64,000 nucleotides of DNA. Source: Caulobacter sp. RHG1. GTDB lineage: Bacteria; Pseudomonadota; Alphaproteobacteria; Caulobacterales; Caulobacteraceae. A model generated the notes under the pieces. It ran no database searches. It worked only from the letters and a program-made list of their open reading frames with translations, and was not told where the DNA came from. The translations under genes and the position numbers were made by a program. Below are positions 10,000 to 17,911 of this stretch, in pieces (position 1 is the stretch's first letter; each line of letters opens with the position of its first letter). Location: contig NZ_SMZP01000004.1 of assembly GCF_013181195.1 (NCBI RefSeq), positions 496,001-560,000 of the forward strand. Reading direction: 5' to 3'.

Positions 10000-10025
10000 A
10001 TCTGGGCCCCGGCCTTCGCCGGGGA
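10000..10025 (-). repeat. GNRA-hairpin intergenic repeat, unit B of pair 1
   Basis: This is the inverted copy of the unit at 9911-9936 (ATCTGGG followed by CCCCGGCCTTCGCCGGGGA). It ends 13 bases before the stop of the GlcG-like gene, so it would lie in the 3' end of that transcript. Confidence 0.8.
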
Positions 10026-10038
10026 AACGGAGTGAAAA

Positions 10039-10548
10039 CTACTTCAGCGCCCCCGCCGCCAGGCGCGCCACAACGCCGTCCTGGGCCGGCGTGCCGCCGG
10101 AGACGCCGATCGCGCCGACGATCTTGCCGTCGACCAGCAGCAGTTCGCCGCCATCGATGGCCAGGGCGCCGGCAAAGATGGCGTTCAGGGTGCCGGCCTT
10201 GACCGCGTCCTGGAACGCGGCCGTGGGACGGCGGAAGCCCGACGCGGTCTCGGCCTTGCCGCGCGCGATGTCGGTCGAGGCGTACTGGGTGCCGTCCATC
10301 TTGTGGATCAGCACCACGGCGCCGTTCGGCTCGGTGATGACGATGGTCATGGTCCAGCCGTTCTTGGCCGCCTCGGCCTCGGCCGCGGCCGCCACCGTCT
10401 TGGCTTCGGCCAGGGTGATCAGCCGGCCATAGGACGGGCTGGGGGCCGGCGCGGCCGCCGGGGCCGGTTTGGCCGGAGCCGTCTGGGCGTCGGCGACGCC
10501 GCCGGCCAGGCCGAGGCTGGCGGCGATCAGGGCGAGGGTCTTCTTCAT
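10039..10548 (-). CDS. Exported GlcG/HbpS-like (heme-degrading domain) protein
   Basis: The 169-residue protein has a Sec signal peptide (MKKTLALIAASLGLAGGVADAQ), an Ala/Pro-rich linker and a GlcG/HbpS (PF03928-type) domain (about 40-169) with LAEAKTVAAAAEAEA and GGTPAQDGVVARLAAGAL. This family binds small ligands or heme in some members; a catalytic role is not established. Its ATG overlaps the TGA of the large LamG gene, so the two are translationally coupled and both proteins are exported. I cannot say whether it acts on the LamG protein's product. Confidence 0.85.
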   Translation of the reverse strand: MKKTLALIAASLGLAGGVADAQTAPAKPAPAAAPAPSPSYGRLITLAEAKTVAAAAEAEAAKNGWTMTIVITEPNGAVVLIHKMDGTQYASTDIARGKAETASGFRRPTAAFQDAVKAGTLNAIFAGALAIDGGELLLVDGKIVGAIGVSGGTPAQDGVVARLAAGALK

Positions 10549-13500
10549 GGCAGCACAACCTCGTCGTTCAGGGCGGTGTTCTGGGGCTGGGTGGAGACGA
10601 TACGCACGCGCAGACCGGACGCCTTCACGCCGCCCGGGATCTTCAGCTTCAGCTTGGCGGTCTTGGGCAGCAGGTCCGATGGAGCCTTCAGAGCCGGGAT
10701 GGCGGCGCTGTCCAGCACCTTGCCCGATGCGTCGACCAGTTCCAGCTTGGCCGCCGCGGCGTCCTGGGCGCCCAGGCTGTGGACCGTGGCGGTGATCGCC
10801 GAACCCTTCACGACCACGTCGCCGCGGCCGATGCCGAGATCCGCACGCTTGGCCGGATCATCGCCCGGCGTCGCCAGCTTCATGTCGACGATCGTCGTCT
10901 GGCGCGGCGCCAGGGTGATCGTCGTGCCCAGGCTGCGCTCGAAGGCGACGGTGCGGGTTTGGGCCGCGCCGTCGATGACGTCGTCGCCATTGGCGTCGAG
11001 GCCTTCCGACAGGGTCCATTGGCCGGGGGCCACGTTCCAGCCGGTCATGGTCGCCGTCACCGGCTTGTCGGTGGTGTTGTAGGCGATGACCTTGAAGCTG
11101 GTCTTGGTGGCGTCCTTGACCAGCACGGCGATGTCCGTGCCATCGGCGCCGTCGAAGCGCCACGAGACGGTGTGTCCCGGGGTCATCTGGCTGCGCTTGT
11201 TGGCCAGGCCGCCCAGGCGCGTGCGCTGCAGGATGTCGGTCGGCAGCTCCACGCGGTCGGACCACCAGTGGCCTTCGGTGTGCATGTACATGTGCTGGGC
11301 GTTGAACTGGATCTCGTCGGCGTAGAGCGCCTCAAGGTGCTTCTTGTCGCCGGTCAGGTTCCAGGCCGAGTAGCGGTCGAATGCGCCACCCTTGGCTGCG
11401 GCCTTGACGATGGTGTCCTTATTGGCGGCCGCCAGACCCAGTTCGGTCAGGGCGTTTTCGTTGATGCTCTGCAGCGCCCGGACGCCGTTCTTGGCGATCC
11501 GCCAGTTGATCGGCGCCAGGTACTTCTTGTCGCCGGTCAGGCGGTAGGCCGACCAGAAGATCTGGAACGGACCGTCCGCGCCCGAGCCCTGCAGCACGGT
11601 GCCGCCGCGCTCGGCGTCGGTGCGCCAGTTGATCTCGTTGGGCAGCGAGCCGTCCGGCTTCGTGTGGGCCATGTAGCCGTCGGCCAGGCCGATGACGGTG
11701 TCCTTGGCCGTCTGGTCGCCGTTGTAGTCGCCGATCAGGATCGACGGGTGCACGACGCCGAACGAGTATGGCTTCTGCCACTCCCACGGGCCTTCGCGGT
11801 ACGAGATCTTGCCGCTGTACCAGTTGGTGTTGAAGTGGACGTGGCCGGCCGGGTTCTTGTCGATGACCCGGGGCAGGGCCTTCACCGTCGTGAACAGGCG
11901 CTCGACCGCCAGCGGGTCGCCGTAGTTGACGTACAGAGCCGACGAGTTGGAGTTGATGCCTTCCTCGTAGGCGTGCAGCTCGTCGGTGACGATGGTCGAC
12001 AGGCCGTCGGTGAACATGCCGTTGGCGTAGACCGCGTCGGTCAGGCGGTTCAGCGAGTGGGTGATCTTGTCCGGCTGGACGCCCATCAGGGCGACGCCCG
12101 GCCACTGTTGCAAGAGGTCGCTGTCATCCGACAGGCCGCCGCCGAAGTCGCCGAAGTCGGCCTGACGCTCGTCGATCCACCAGTTCATGTACTGGCTGAC
12201 CTGCTTGAGATCCTGGGTCTGGCGGAAGGCCCACAGCGGCGTGCCGTCGGTCGGCTTGGGCTGCTCGAACGGCGGCCAGCCCTGGCTGCCGAAGGTGATA
12301 TCGCCCCAGTACTCGCGGCCGATCTGGTTTTCCGGATCGACCTTCAGCAGGTCGGAGATGTCGGCGTAGAGGCGACGGTACAGGCCCTGGCGCTTGGAGG
12401 TGGTGTGCTCCTCGACCAGGAAGGCCCAGTTATCCTTCACCTGGTTCAGGCGGTCGGCGACATGCTCGGCCTTGGCCAGGTCGCGGTCCTTTAACACCAG
12501 GCGGATCTTGGCGCCGTCCAGCGCCTTGGGACCGAAGTCGGCGCTGTCGGCGGCGATGGTCAGGTACAGGCTCTCGGTGGCCAGGATGCGGTCGCGCAGG
12601 TCCAGCCACACGGTGCGGGCCTCGCCGGCCTTCACCGAGACGCTGACGTCGATCATGTTGCGGCCCGGCCAGATCGGATCCTTGATCTGGATGTTGAGCG
12701 GGATCGTCGCGCCAGCGGCGCCGGGCAGGGCGGGGATGTCGATGGCCACGCCGTCCAGGCCGTCGCGGGCGTTCTCCCAGCCATAGGCCCAGTTGCGGGC
12801 CAGGGGCTTGCCGGCCGGCGCGTCGCCGAAGCCCGACGGGATCAGCACGTGGACGATCGGCAGGCCCGGCGCGGCCAGGTCCGAAGCAGGGCGCGTGCGG
12901 GTCGGCGCAGCGTCGGGCACGGCCACCACTGTGGCGCGCTCGCCCGCCGGATGACGGCCGGCGATATAGGCGTTGAGGTCGGCCAGGTTTAGATAGTCCG
13001 GCGCCACGTCGGGACGGACCGTGTAGGTCATCTTGAACGCGTCCTTGGGCTCTTCGCCGGCGGTGACGTTATAGGCCCAGATCTCCTGGATCGGGGTTTC
13101 CTGCGCCACGTTGGTAAAGGTCAGCACGCCGCCGCTCAGGGGCTTGGCGAAGCTGTCGACCGTGCGCTGCTGGTCCTTAGCGCGCTTGGCGACGCTGGAG
13201 CCCTTCTCGCCGGTCTTCGGCGCCCAGGTCATGTCGCCGTAGGCGGGGCCCTGGATCTCGATGCGGTTGATCGGCTCGTCGGGCAGGGCCAGCGTCAGGG
13301 CCTTGCCGCCGTCGACATAGACGTTCCAGTCGGGCAGCTGGAAATAGTCGTCGCGGCCGGGTAGGCGCGAGCGGTTGTAGACGCCGGGCCAGGTGGTCTC
13401 GGAGATGCCGTCGTTGGCCCGCCACATCCACTGCTTGATGTCCTTGGCGTCGGCGAACTCGACCTTGCGGATCGTGGTCTTGGCGTCGGCCAGGTAGGGC

Positions 13501-14330
13501 GGTGCGCTCTTGTTCCAGCCGTAGCGCTGCTTCCAGGCTGTACGGATGGCCGGATCGGCCAGCGTCGGAACCGGCGCGGCGGCGGCCGGAGCCTCGTTGC
13601 GGGCCAGGGCGGCGATGGCGTCGGCGGCCAGCGGGCGGTCGTAGACGCGCAGCTCGTCCAGGTCGCCGCCACGGGTGAAGTTGTAGCGGCTCTGCACCTG
13701 GTGCGGGGCGATCACGCGGCCGGCGACGCCGAACTGGTCCAGGCCCGCGTCATAGGTGGCCTTGGTCTCGGTCTTGGCCGCCAGCTTGCCGTCGACGAAC
13801 AGCTGGACGCCGGTGGTCTCGTCCCAGGTGAAGGCCAGGTGGGTCCAGGCGTCGGCGGCCGGGTTCTTGTCGACCTTGAACGACACGCGAGTGCGCGCCA
13901 GGCCGTTGTCGGTGACGAAGGCGTCGAAGCCGTGACCGTTCCAGTCGAGGCGTAGGAACGCCATGTCCCAGCTGGTGTGGTCGGCATAGCCGACGCGGAA
14001 GATCACGAACGGGGCGACCCCGACCGGATAGCCCGAGCGCCAGAAGAAGGAGAGCGTGCCACGCTGGGCCTGGATGTTGCCGGGGGCGTTCCACGAGACG
14101 ATGCCGTCGTCCTCGGCATGGAAGCCCTGGCCGGACTTGCCGTCGATCGGCGTGACCTTGTCGGCGAAGTTGGGGACCGGGTCGCCCGCGGCGACATCGG
14201 CCACCAAGCCCTTGTCGCCCGAAACCTTGAATAGCAGGGCCGGTTCAGCGCCCAAGGACGGGCTTTGCGCCGCGGCGGCCGCATTGGCGAGGATCAGCGC
14301 GCAGGCCGAGCCCAGGAAAATCGCCTTCAT
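10545..14330 (-). CDS. Large exported LamG-domain protein, putative carbohydrate-active enzyme
   Basis: This 1261-residue protein has a Sec signal peptide (about 1-21) and a LamG/concanavalin-like domain (about 25-245; LAFTWDETTGVQLFVDGK, GDLDELRVYDRPL). A beta-rich middle region follows. A large region (about 640-1060) rich in W, Y and acidic residues is reminiscent of helical-toroid polysaccharide-degrading enzymes. C-terminal beta domains end with LNDEVVLP. I recognise no named glycoside hydrolase or polysaccharide lyase family. It is coupled to the downstream GlcG-like gene. A CG-centred operator-like site at 14389-14402 matches one in front of the GH28 gene, suggesting a pectin-type substrate. 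Confidence 0.75.
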   Translation of the reverse strand: MKAIFLGSACALILANAAAAAQSPSLGAEPALLFKVSGDKGLVADVAAGDPVPNFADKVTPIDGKSGQGFHAEDDGIVSWNAPGNIQAQRGTLSFFWRSGYPVGVAPFVIFRVGYADHTSWDMAFLRLDWNGHGFDAFVTDNGLARTRVSFKVDKNPAADAWTHLAFTWDETTGVQLFVDGKLAAKTETKATYDAGLDQFGVAGRVIAPHQVQSRYNFTRGGDLDELRVYDRPLAADAIAALARNEAPAAAAPVPTLADPAIRTAWKQRYGWNKSAPPYLADAKTTIRKVEFADAKDIKQWMWRANDGISETTWPGVYNRSRLPGRDDYFQLPDWNVYVDGGKALTLALPDEPINRIEIQGPAYGDMTWAPKTGEKGSSVAKRAKDQQRTVDSFAKPLSGGVLTFTNVAQETPIQEIWAYNVTAGEEPKDAFKMTYTVRPDVAPDYLNLADLNAYIAGRHPAGERATVVAVPDAAPTRTRPASDLAAPGLPIVHVLIPSGFGDAPAGKPLARNWAYGWENARDGLDGVAIDIPALPGAAGATIPLNIQIKDPIWPGRNMIDVSVSVKAGEARTVWLDLRDRILATESLYLTIAADSADFGPKALDGAKIRLVLKDRDLAKAEHVADRLNQVKDNWAFLVEEHTTSKRQGLYRRLYADISDLLKVDPENQIGREYWGDITFGSQGWPPFEQPKPTDGTPLWAFRQTQDLKQVSQYMNWWIDERQADFGDFGGGLSDDSDLLQQWPGVALMGVQPDKITHSLNRLTDAVYANGMFTDGLSTIVTDELHAYEEGINSNSSALYVNYGDPLAVERLFTTVKALPRVIDKNPAGHVHFNTNWYSGKISYREGPWEWQKPYSFGVVHPSILIGDYNGDQTAKDTVIGLADGYMAHTKPDGSLPNEINWRTDAERGGTVLQGSGADGPFQIFWSAYRLTGDKKYLAPINWRIAKNGVRALQSINENALTELGLAAANKDTIVKAAAKGGAFDRYSAWNLTGDKKHLEALYADEIQFNAQHMYMHTEGHWWSDRVELPTDILQRTRLGGLANKRSQMTPGHTVSWRFDGADGTDIAVLVKDATKTSFKVIAYNTTDKPVTATMTGWNVAPGQWTLSEGLDANGDDVIDGAAQTRTVAFERSLGTTITLAPRQTTIVDMKLATPGDDPAKRADLGIGRGDVVVKGSAITATVHSLGAQDAAAAKLELVDASGKVLDSAAIPALKAPSDLLPKTAKLKLKIPGGVKASGLRVRIVSTQPQNTALNDEVVLP

Positions 14331-14388
14331 GGAAACGTGTCCTCCCGAATGACTACATCACGGCTCCCAAAACGCTCGAATACTGGCG

Positions 14389-14402
14389 GGTAACCGGTGT
14401 CA
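14389..14402. promoter_or_regulatory. CG-centred operator-like site GGTAACCGGTGTCA
   Basis: On the minus strand it reads TGACACCGGTTACC, 59 bases upstream of the LamG gene start. It shares its first 11 bases with a site at 59602-59615 before the GH28 gene. The CG-centred, partly palindromic 14-mer is typical of LacI-family operators and of some GntR operators. Confidence 0.5.
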
Positions 14403-14569
14403 GCTTGGGCGCTGGTGTACCTCCCCGGGGCTCGCTTGCAAACCCGTTTGGGGCGAGCGGCGCTCGGCGAACACCGACGGTGAAGCCACGTGGCCTGCTC
14501 TTTCGAGCACGACGCCAAAAGCCTAGATTGCTCGTCCGGCGACATTGCCGAGTCGGAGCCAAGGCCAAG

Positions 14570-14974
14570 ATGAGCGATCGTAGCGAGTGGGCGGAGCTGT
14601 TCCTGTCGTCGAACGGCAGGCTGGCGCGCACCCCGTTCCTGGTCGCCTCGGGCGTGCTGATCGGCGTAGCCGTGCTGTACGAGGCCATCGCCGGCTACAC
14701 CCTGCACTGGCTGACCGGCTGGCTGGTCTATCCAGCTCTGCTGTTCTCCGGCGCCTGCGTGCTGTCCAAGCGGCTGCACGATCGTGGCCGATCGGGCTGG
14801 TGGTCGATGCTGATCCTGATCGCCATCGTCGCGGTCTGGCCGCAGCCTGAGCACTTCCTGGACTTCGTGTTCTCGCTGGTGATCCTGTGGGCGATCGTCG
14901 AGCTGGGCGTCATGGGCGGCGAGCAGGGCGCTAACCGCTATGGACCGAACCCGCAGAAGACGGTGGCGGTTTAG
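14570..14974 (+). CDS. DUF805 family inner-membrane protein
   Basis: The 134-residue membrane protein opens with [19 protein letters not shown], followed by three to four hydrophobic segments and the family motif [14 protein letters not shown] between helices. That makes it a DUF805 protein; the biochemical role of the family is unknown. ATG 14570 is chosen because GGAG lies 11 bases upstream and the sequence before it has no membrane-protein character. It converges on lipB, the two stop codons overlapping by four bases. Confidence 0.85.
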   Translation: MSDRSEWAELFLSSNGRLARTPFLVASGVLIGVAVLYEAIAGYTLHWLTGWLVYPALLFSGACVLSKRLHDRGRSGWWSMLILIAIVAVWPQPEHFLDFVFSLVILWAIVELGVMGGEQGANRYGPNPQKTVAV

Positions 14975-15696
14975 ACCGGCGCTTCCGCGTCCTCGACCGG
15001 CCCGAACACCTTCTCGAAGCTGGTCCGCAGCGCGGCGTCGGCCTCGTCCATGGTCACCGGCAAGCCTAAGTCCACCAAGCTTGTGACGCCATGCTCGACC
15101 TGACCACAGGGCACGATGCCGGAGAAATGGTCCAGCTCCGGCTCCACGTTCAGGCTGATACCGTGGAAGCTGACCCACTTGCGCAGCTTCACGCCGAGGG
15201 CGGCGATCTTGTCCTCGCGGCTCCAGCCGGCGCCCTTGCGCTCCACCCAGACGCCGACTCGCCCGTCGCGCAGTTCGCCGGTGACGTTGAAGGCGGCCAG
15301 GGCGTCGATGATCCAGGCCTCCAGCGCCGCGACGAAGGCGCGCACGTCGCGGCCGCGCTGGGTCAGGTCCAACATCACATAGGCCACTCGCTGGCCGGGG
15401 CCGTGATAGGTGAACTGCCCGCCGCGGCCGCTCTCGAACACGGGGAACCGGTCAGGCTGAATGAGGTCGCTGGCCTTGGCCGAGACGCCCGACGTGTAGA
15501 GCGGCGGATGCTCCAGCAACCAGATCAGCTCGCCCGCGGTCCCGTCGGCGATGGCGGCCGCGCGAGCCTCCATGGCGGCAACGGCTGCCGGGTAGGGCAC
15601 CTGCCCGGTCGAAACCGCCCACCCCACCGGCGCCGCGTCCTCGCGCTGCATGGTCGGAAGTCCAGCGTTTTCAGCGTTTAACGGGAAGGCAAGCAT
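14971..15696 (-). CDS. lipB: Octanoyltransferase LipB
   Basis: LipB transfers octanoyl groups from acyl carrier protein to lipoyl domains of 2-oxoacid dehydrogenases, the first step of lipoate synthesis. The 241-residue sequence has the family block [16 protein letters not shown], the catalytic lysine K163 in [15 protein letters not shown], and the acyl-carrying cysteine C197 in IVPCG. The first 15 or so residues are longer than usual, so an ATG at 15651 is an alternative start. It is divergent from the FliN-like gene, with only 47 bases between starts. Confidence 0.94.
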   Translation of the reverse strand: MLAFPLNAENAGLPTMQREDAAPVGWAVSTGQVPYPAAVAAMEARAAAIADGTAGELIWLLEHPPLYTSGVSAKASDLIQPDRFPVFESGRGGQFTYHGPGQRVAYVMLDLTQRGRDVRAFVAALEAWIIDALAAFNVTGELRDGRVGVWVERKGAGWSREDKIAALGVKLRKWVSFHGISLNVEPELDHFSGIVPCGQVEHGVTSLVDLGLPVTMDEADAALRTSFEKVFGPVEDAEAPV

Positions 15697-15743
15697 ACGG
15701 CCCTAATCTTGCAATCGAGACGGCGCGGCCACCACGGCCGTAG

Positions 15744-16022
15744 ATGCGTCAGTTTCAGGGGCCTTACTTCGTGAGCCAGGTCAACGCCGTCAATGTCGAG
15801 ATCTCCGTTCTGCTGGGGCGCTCGATCCTGCCTATGCAGCAACTTCTGCGCATGGGTCGCGGCGCGGTGATCCCGCTGGACGCCAAGACCAATGACGAAG
15901 TGTGGATCCTGGCCAACAACCACCCGATCGCGCGTGGCGAGATCCAGATCAGCGACGACCGCATCGCCATCCAGGTGACCCGCGCGGCCGACGTCTACGA
16001 CTACATGGCGGGCGGCGCGTAA
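15744..16022 (+). CDS. Small FliN-like SpoA (C-ring) domain protein
   Basis: The 92-residue protein is essentially a single SpoA/FliN domain: VNVEISVLLGRSILPMQQLLRMGRG, then ARGEIQISDDRIAIQVT. FliN-type domains form the flagellar switch ring or type III secretion C-ring. No other flagellar gene is nearby, so this may be an orphan FliN paralogue or an unlinked switch component. The start ATG 15744 has a weak ribosome-binding site; a GTG nine codons downstream would still keep the whole domain. Confidence 0.75.
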   Translation: MRQFQGPYFVSQVNAVNVEISVLLGRSILPMQQLLRMGRGAVIPLDAKTNDEVWILANNHPIARGEIQISDDRIAIQVTRAADVYDYMAGGA

Positions 16023-16049
16023 TTCTCGAACTTCCGGCTTCCCCCAATG

Positions 16050-16070
16050 AAGTTTGCAGACTGCAAACTT
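16050..16070. promoter_or_regulatory. Perfect 21-bp palindrome AAGTTTGCAG-A-CTGCAAACTT
   Basis: Two ten-base arms are separated by one base, too tight for an RNA hairpin loop, so a protein-binding dyad is more likely than a terminator. It lies 27 bases after the FliN-like gene and 50 bases before tRNA-Leu. A further half-site AGTTTGC follows at 16091. Such AT-rich palindromes are typical of TetR, MarR or HxlR operators, but no such regulator is adjacent. Confidence 0.55.
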
Positions 16071-16119
16071 CTACTTCCCAAAGCCGATTCAGTTTGCTAC
16101 CAGCCGCGGCTCACCACGA

Positions 16120-16204
16120 GCGGTCGTGGCGGAATTGGTAGACGCGCAGCGTTGAGGTCGCTGTGGGGCAACCCGTGGAAGTTCGAGTCTTCTCGACCGC
16201 ACCA
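16120..16204 (+). tRNA. tRNA-Leu (anticodon GAG)
   Basis: The acceptor stem GCGGTCG/CGACCGC is perfect, and the 3' CCA is encoded (discriminator A plus CCA at 16201-16204). The anticodon loop TTGAGGT gives GAG at 16154-16156, reading CUC and CUU leucine codons. A long variable arm (TGTGGGGCAACCCGTG) marks a class II tRNA, and the T-loop TTCGAGT is normal. Confidence 0.97.
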
Positions 16205-16220
16205 GTGGTGAACACAGAAT

Positions 16221-16266
16221 AGAGCGCTCCTGGCGAAATCGGTTTCCGACTCGCTGGGGGCGCTCT
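16221..16266. terminator. Possible terminator after tRNA-Leu
   Basis: AGAGCGC and GCGCTCT pair, extended by G-U and G-C pairs to about 11 bases, 17 bases after the tRNA. No clear T-run follows, so termination strength is uncertain. The rest of the interval up to the mgtE start shows only the AGGAGG ribosome-binding site. Confidence 0.4.
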
Positions 16267-16354
16267 AATCGTTTCAGGCCCTGATTTCGCCTCAGGGTCG
16301 CTTCATCGGACCAATCAGCACGAACCCAGCGCTCTAAGAGCTCAGGAGGCCCCC

Positions 16355-17824
16355 ATGACCCGGGACACCGCCGAACTGACTGATGACGTGCTGGACGATA
16401 CCCTTCCGCTGGCCCAAATCCCGATCCCCAAGACCGAGACCCCCAAGGAGCTGGAAGACCTGGCCCTTGGCGAGGACTACGCCCTCAATCCCGAATATGT
16501 GGAGATGGTGGTCGACGCCGCCGACAGCGGCGACGCCAAGCGCCTGCGCGAGCTGATGGGCGCGCTGGAGCCGGCCGACGTCGCCGACCTGATGGGCTTC
16601 CTGACCGCCGACTATCGCGAGCAGATCATTCCGCTGCTGGATCCCGAGGCGCTGGGCGAGATCATCTCGGAACTGGAAGACAATATCCGCGAGGAGGTGC
16701 TGGAGGCGACCCCGTCGGTCACCCTGGCCCGCGCGCTGGAAGAGCTGGACACCGACGACGCCGCCGACGTCATCGACGACCTGGACGACACCAAGCGCTT
16801 CCAGGTTCTGGCCGCCATGGGCGAGTTGGACCGCGCCGCCATCGAGACGACCTTGTCCTATGAGGACGAGACGGCCGGCCGCTTGATGCAGCGCGAGTTC
16901 CTGGCCGCGCCGGAATTCTGGACCGTCGGCCAGACCATCGACCACGTTCGCGACGCCGGCGACCAGCTGCCCGAGCTGTTCTTCGACGTCTATGTGATCG
17001 ATCCGACCTTCAAGCCGGTCGGGGCCATTCCGATCAGCATCCTGCTGCGCAGCCGTCGCGAGACGCCGCTGACGGAGCTGATGGAAGCGGTCACCGAAAT
17101 TCCGGTCGAGATGGACCAGGAGGAGGTCGCCTACATCTTCGACAAGTACCACCTGATCAGCGCCCCGGTCATCGAACCGGGCGGGCGCCTGGTGGGCCAG
17201 ATCACCGTCGACGACATCGTCGAGGTCATCCGCGACGAAGCGCAGGAAGACATCCTGGCCCTGGCCGGTGTGTCGGACGCGGGCCGCGACGCCTCGGTCA
17301 TCGACATCGTCAAGTCGCGCCTGCCGTGGCTGATGCTCAATCTCGCCACCGCCACCCTGGCGGTCAGCGGCGTGGCTATTTTCCAGGACGAGATCGCCAA
17401 GCTGGTGGCCCTGGCCATCCTGATGCCGATCGTCTCGTCGCTGGGTGGCAACGCCGGCACCCAGACCCTGGCCGTGGCCGTGCGCGCCTTGGCCAGCAAG
17501 GAGCTGACCACGGCCAACGCCCGCCGCATCGTGCTGCGTGAGCTGCTGGTCGGCCTGGTCAACGGCTCGGCCCTGGCGCTGGTGATGGGCACGGCGACCT
17601 ATCTGTTCTTCGGCGTCCAGGACCATCACGGGGCCCTGGCGATCATCGTCGCCGCCGCCCTGGTGGCCAATATCTTCACCGCGGCGGTGGGCGGCATCCT
17701 GATGCCGCTGGCCTTGGAGAAGATGGGCCGCGACCCGGCGGTGTCGTCGTCGATCTTCGTGACCTTCCTGACCGACTTCACCGGCTTCTTCGCGGTGCTG
17801 CTGATCGCGTCCCTGATCCTTTAA
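16355..17824 (+). CDS. mgtE: Magnesium transporter MgtE
   Basis: The 489-residue protein has the MgtE architecture. A cytoplasmic superhelical N-domain (about 30-155; repeated ADVADLMGFL and DDAADVIDDL motifs) is followed by paired CBS domains (about 160-290) and five membrane helices. GNAGTQTLAV lies in the pore-forming region. It moves Mg2+ across the inner membrane down its gradient, gated by Mg2+ binding to the N and CBS domains. AGGAGG lies just before ATG 16355. It is a single-gene unit. Confidence 0.93.
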   Translation: MTRDTAELTDDVLDDTLPLAQIPIPKTETPKELEDLALGEDYALNPEYVEMVVDAADSGDAKRLRELMGALEPADVADLMGFLTADYREQIIPLLDPEALGEIISELEDNIREEVLEATPSVTLARALEELDTDDAADVIDDLDDTKRFQVLAAMGELDRAAIETTLSYEDETAGRLMQREFLAAPEFWTVGQTIDHVRDAGDQLPELFFDVYVIDPTFKPVGAIPISILLRSRRETPLTELMEAVTEIPVEMDQEEVAYIFDKYHLISAPVIEPGGRLVGQITVDDIVEVIRDEAQEDILALAGVSDAGRDASVIDIVKSRLPWLMLNLATATLAVSGVAIFQDEIAKLVALAILMPIVSSLGGNAGTQTLAVAVRALASKELTTANARRIVLRELLVGLVNGSALALVMGTATYLFFGVQDHHGALAIIVAAALVANIFTAAVGGILMPLALEKMGRDPAVSSSIFVTFLTDFTGFFAVLLIASLIL

Positions 17825-17911
17825 GTAGCGTATCAGGCGAAACTGGCGCCGACCTTGCGCCGAGACAGGCGAACGCATCCGCGTCTGTCTCAAACTGGGT
17901 CAAACTCAGCG

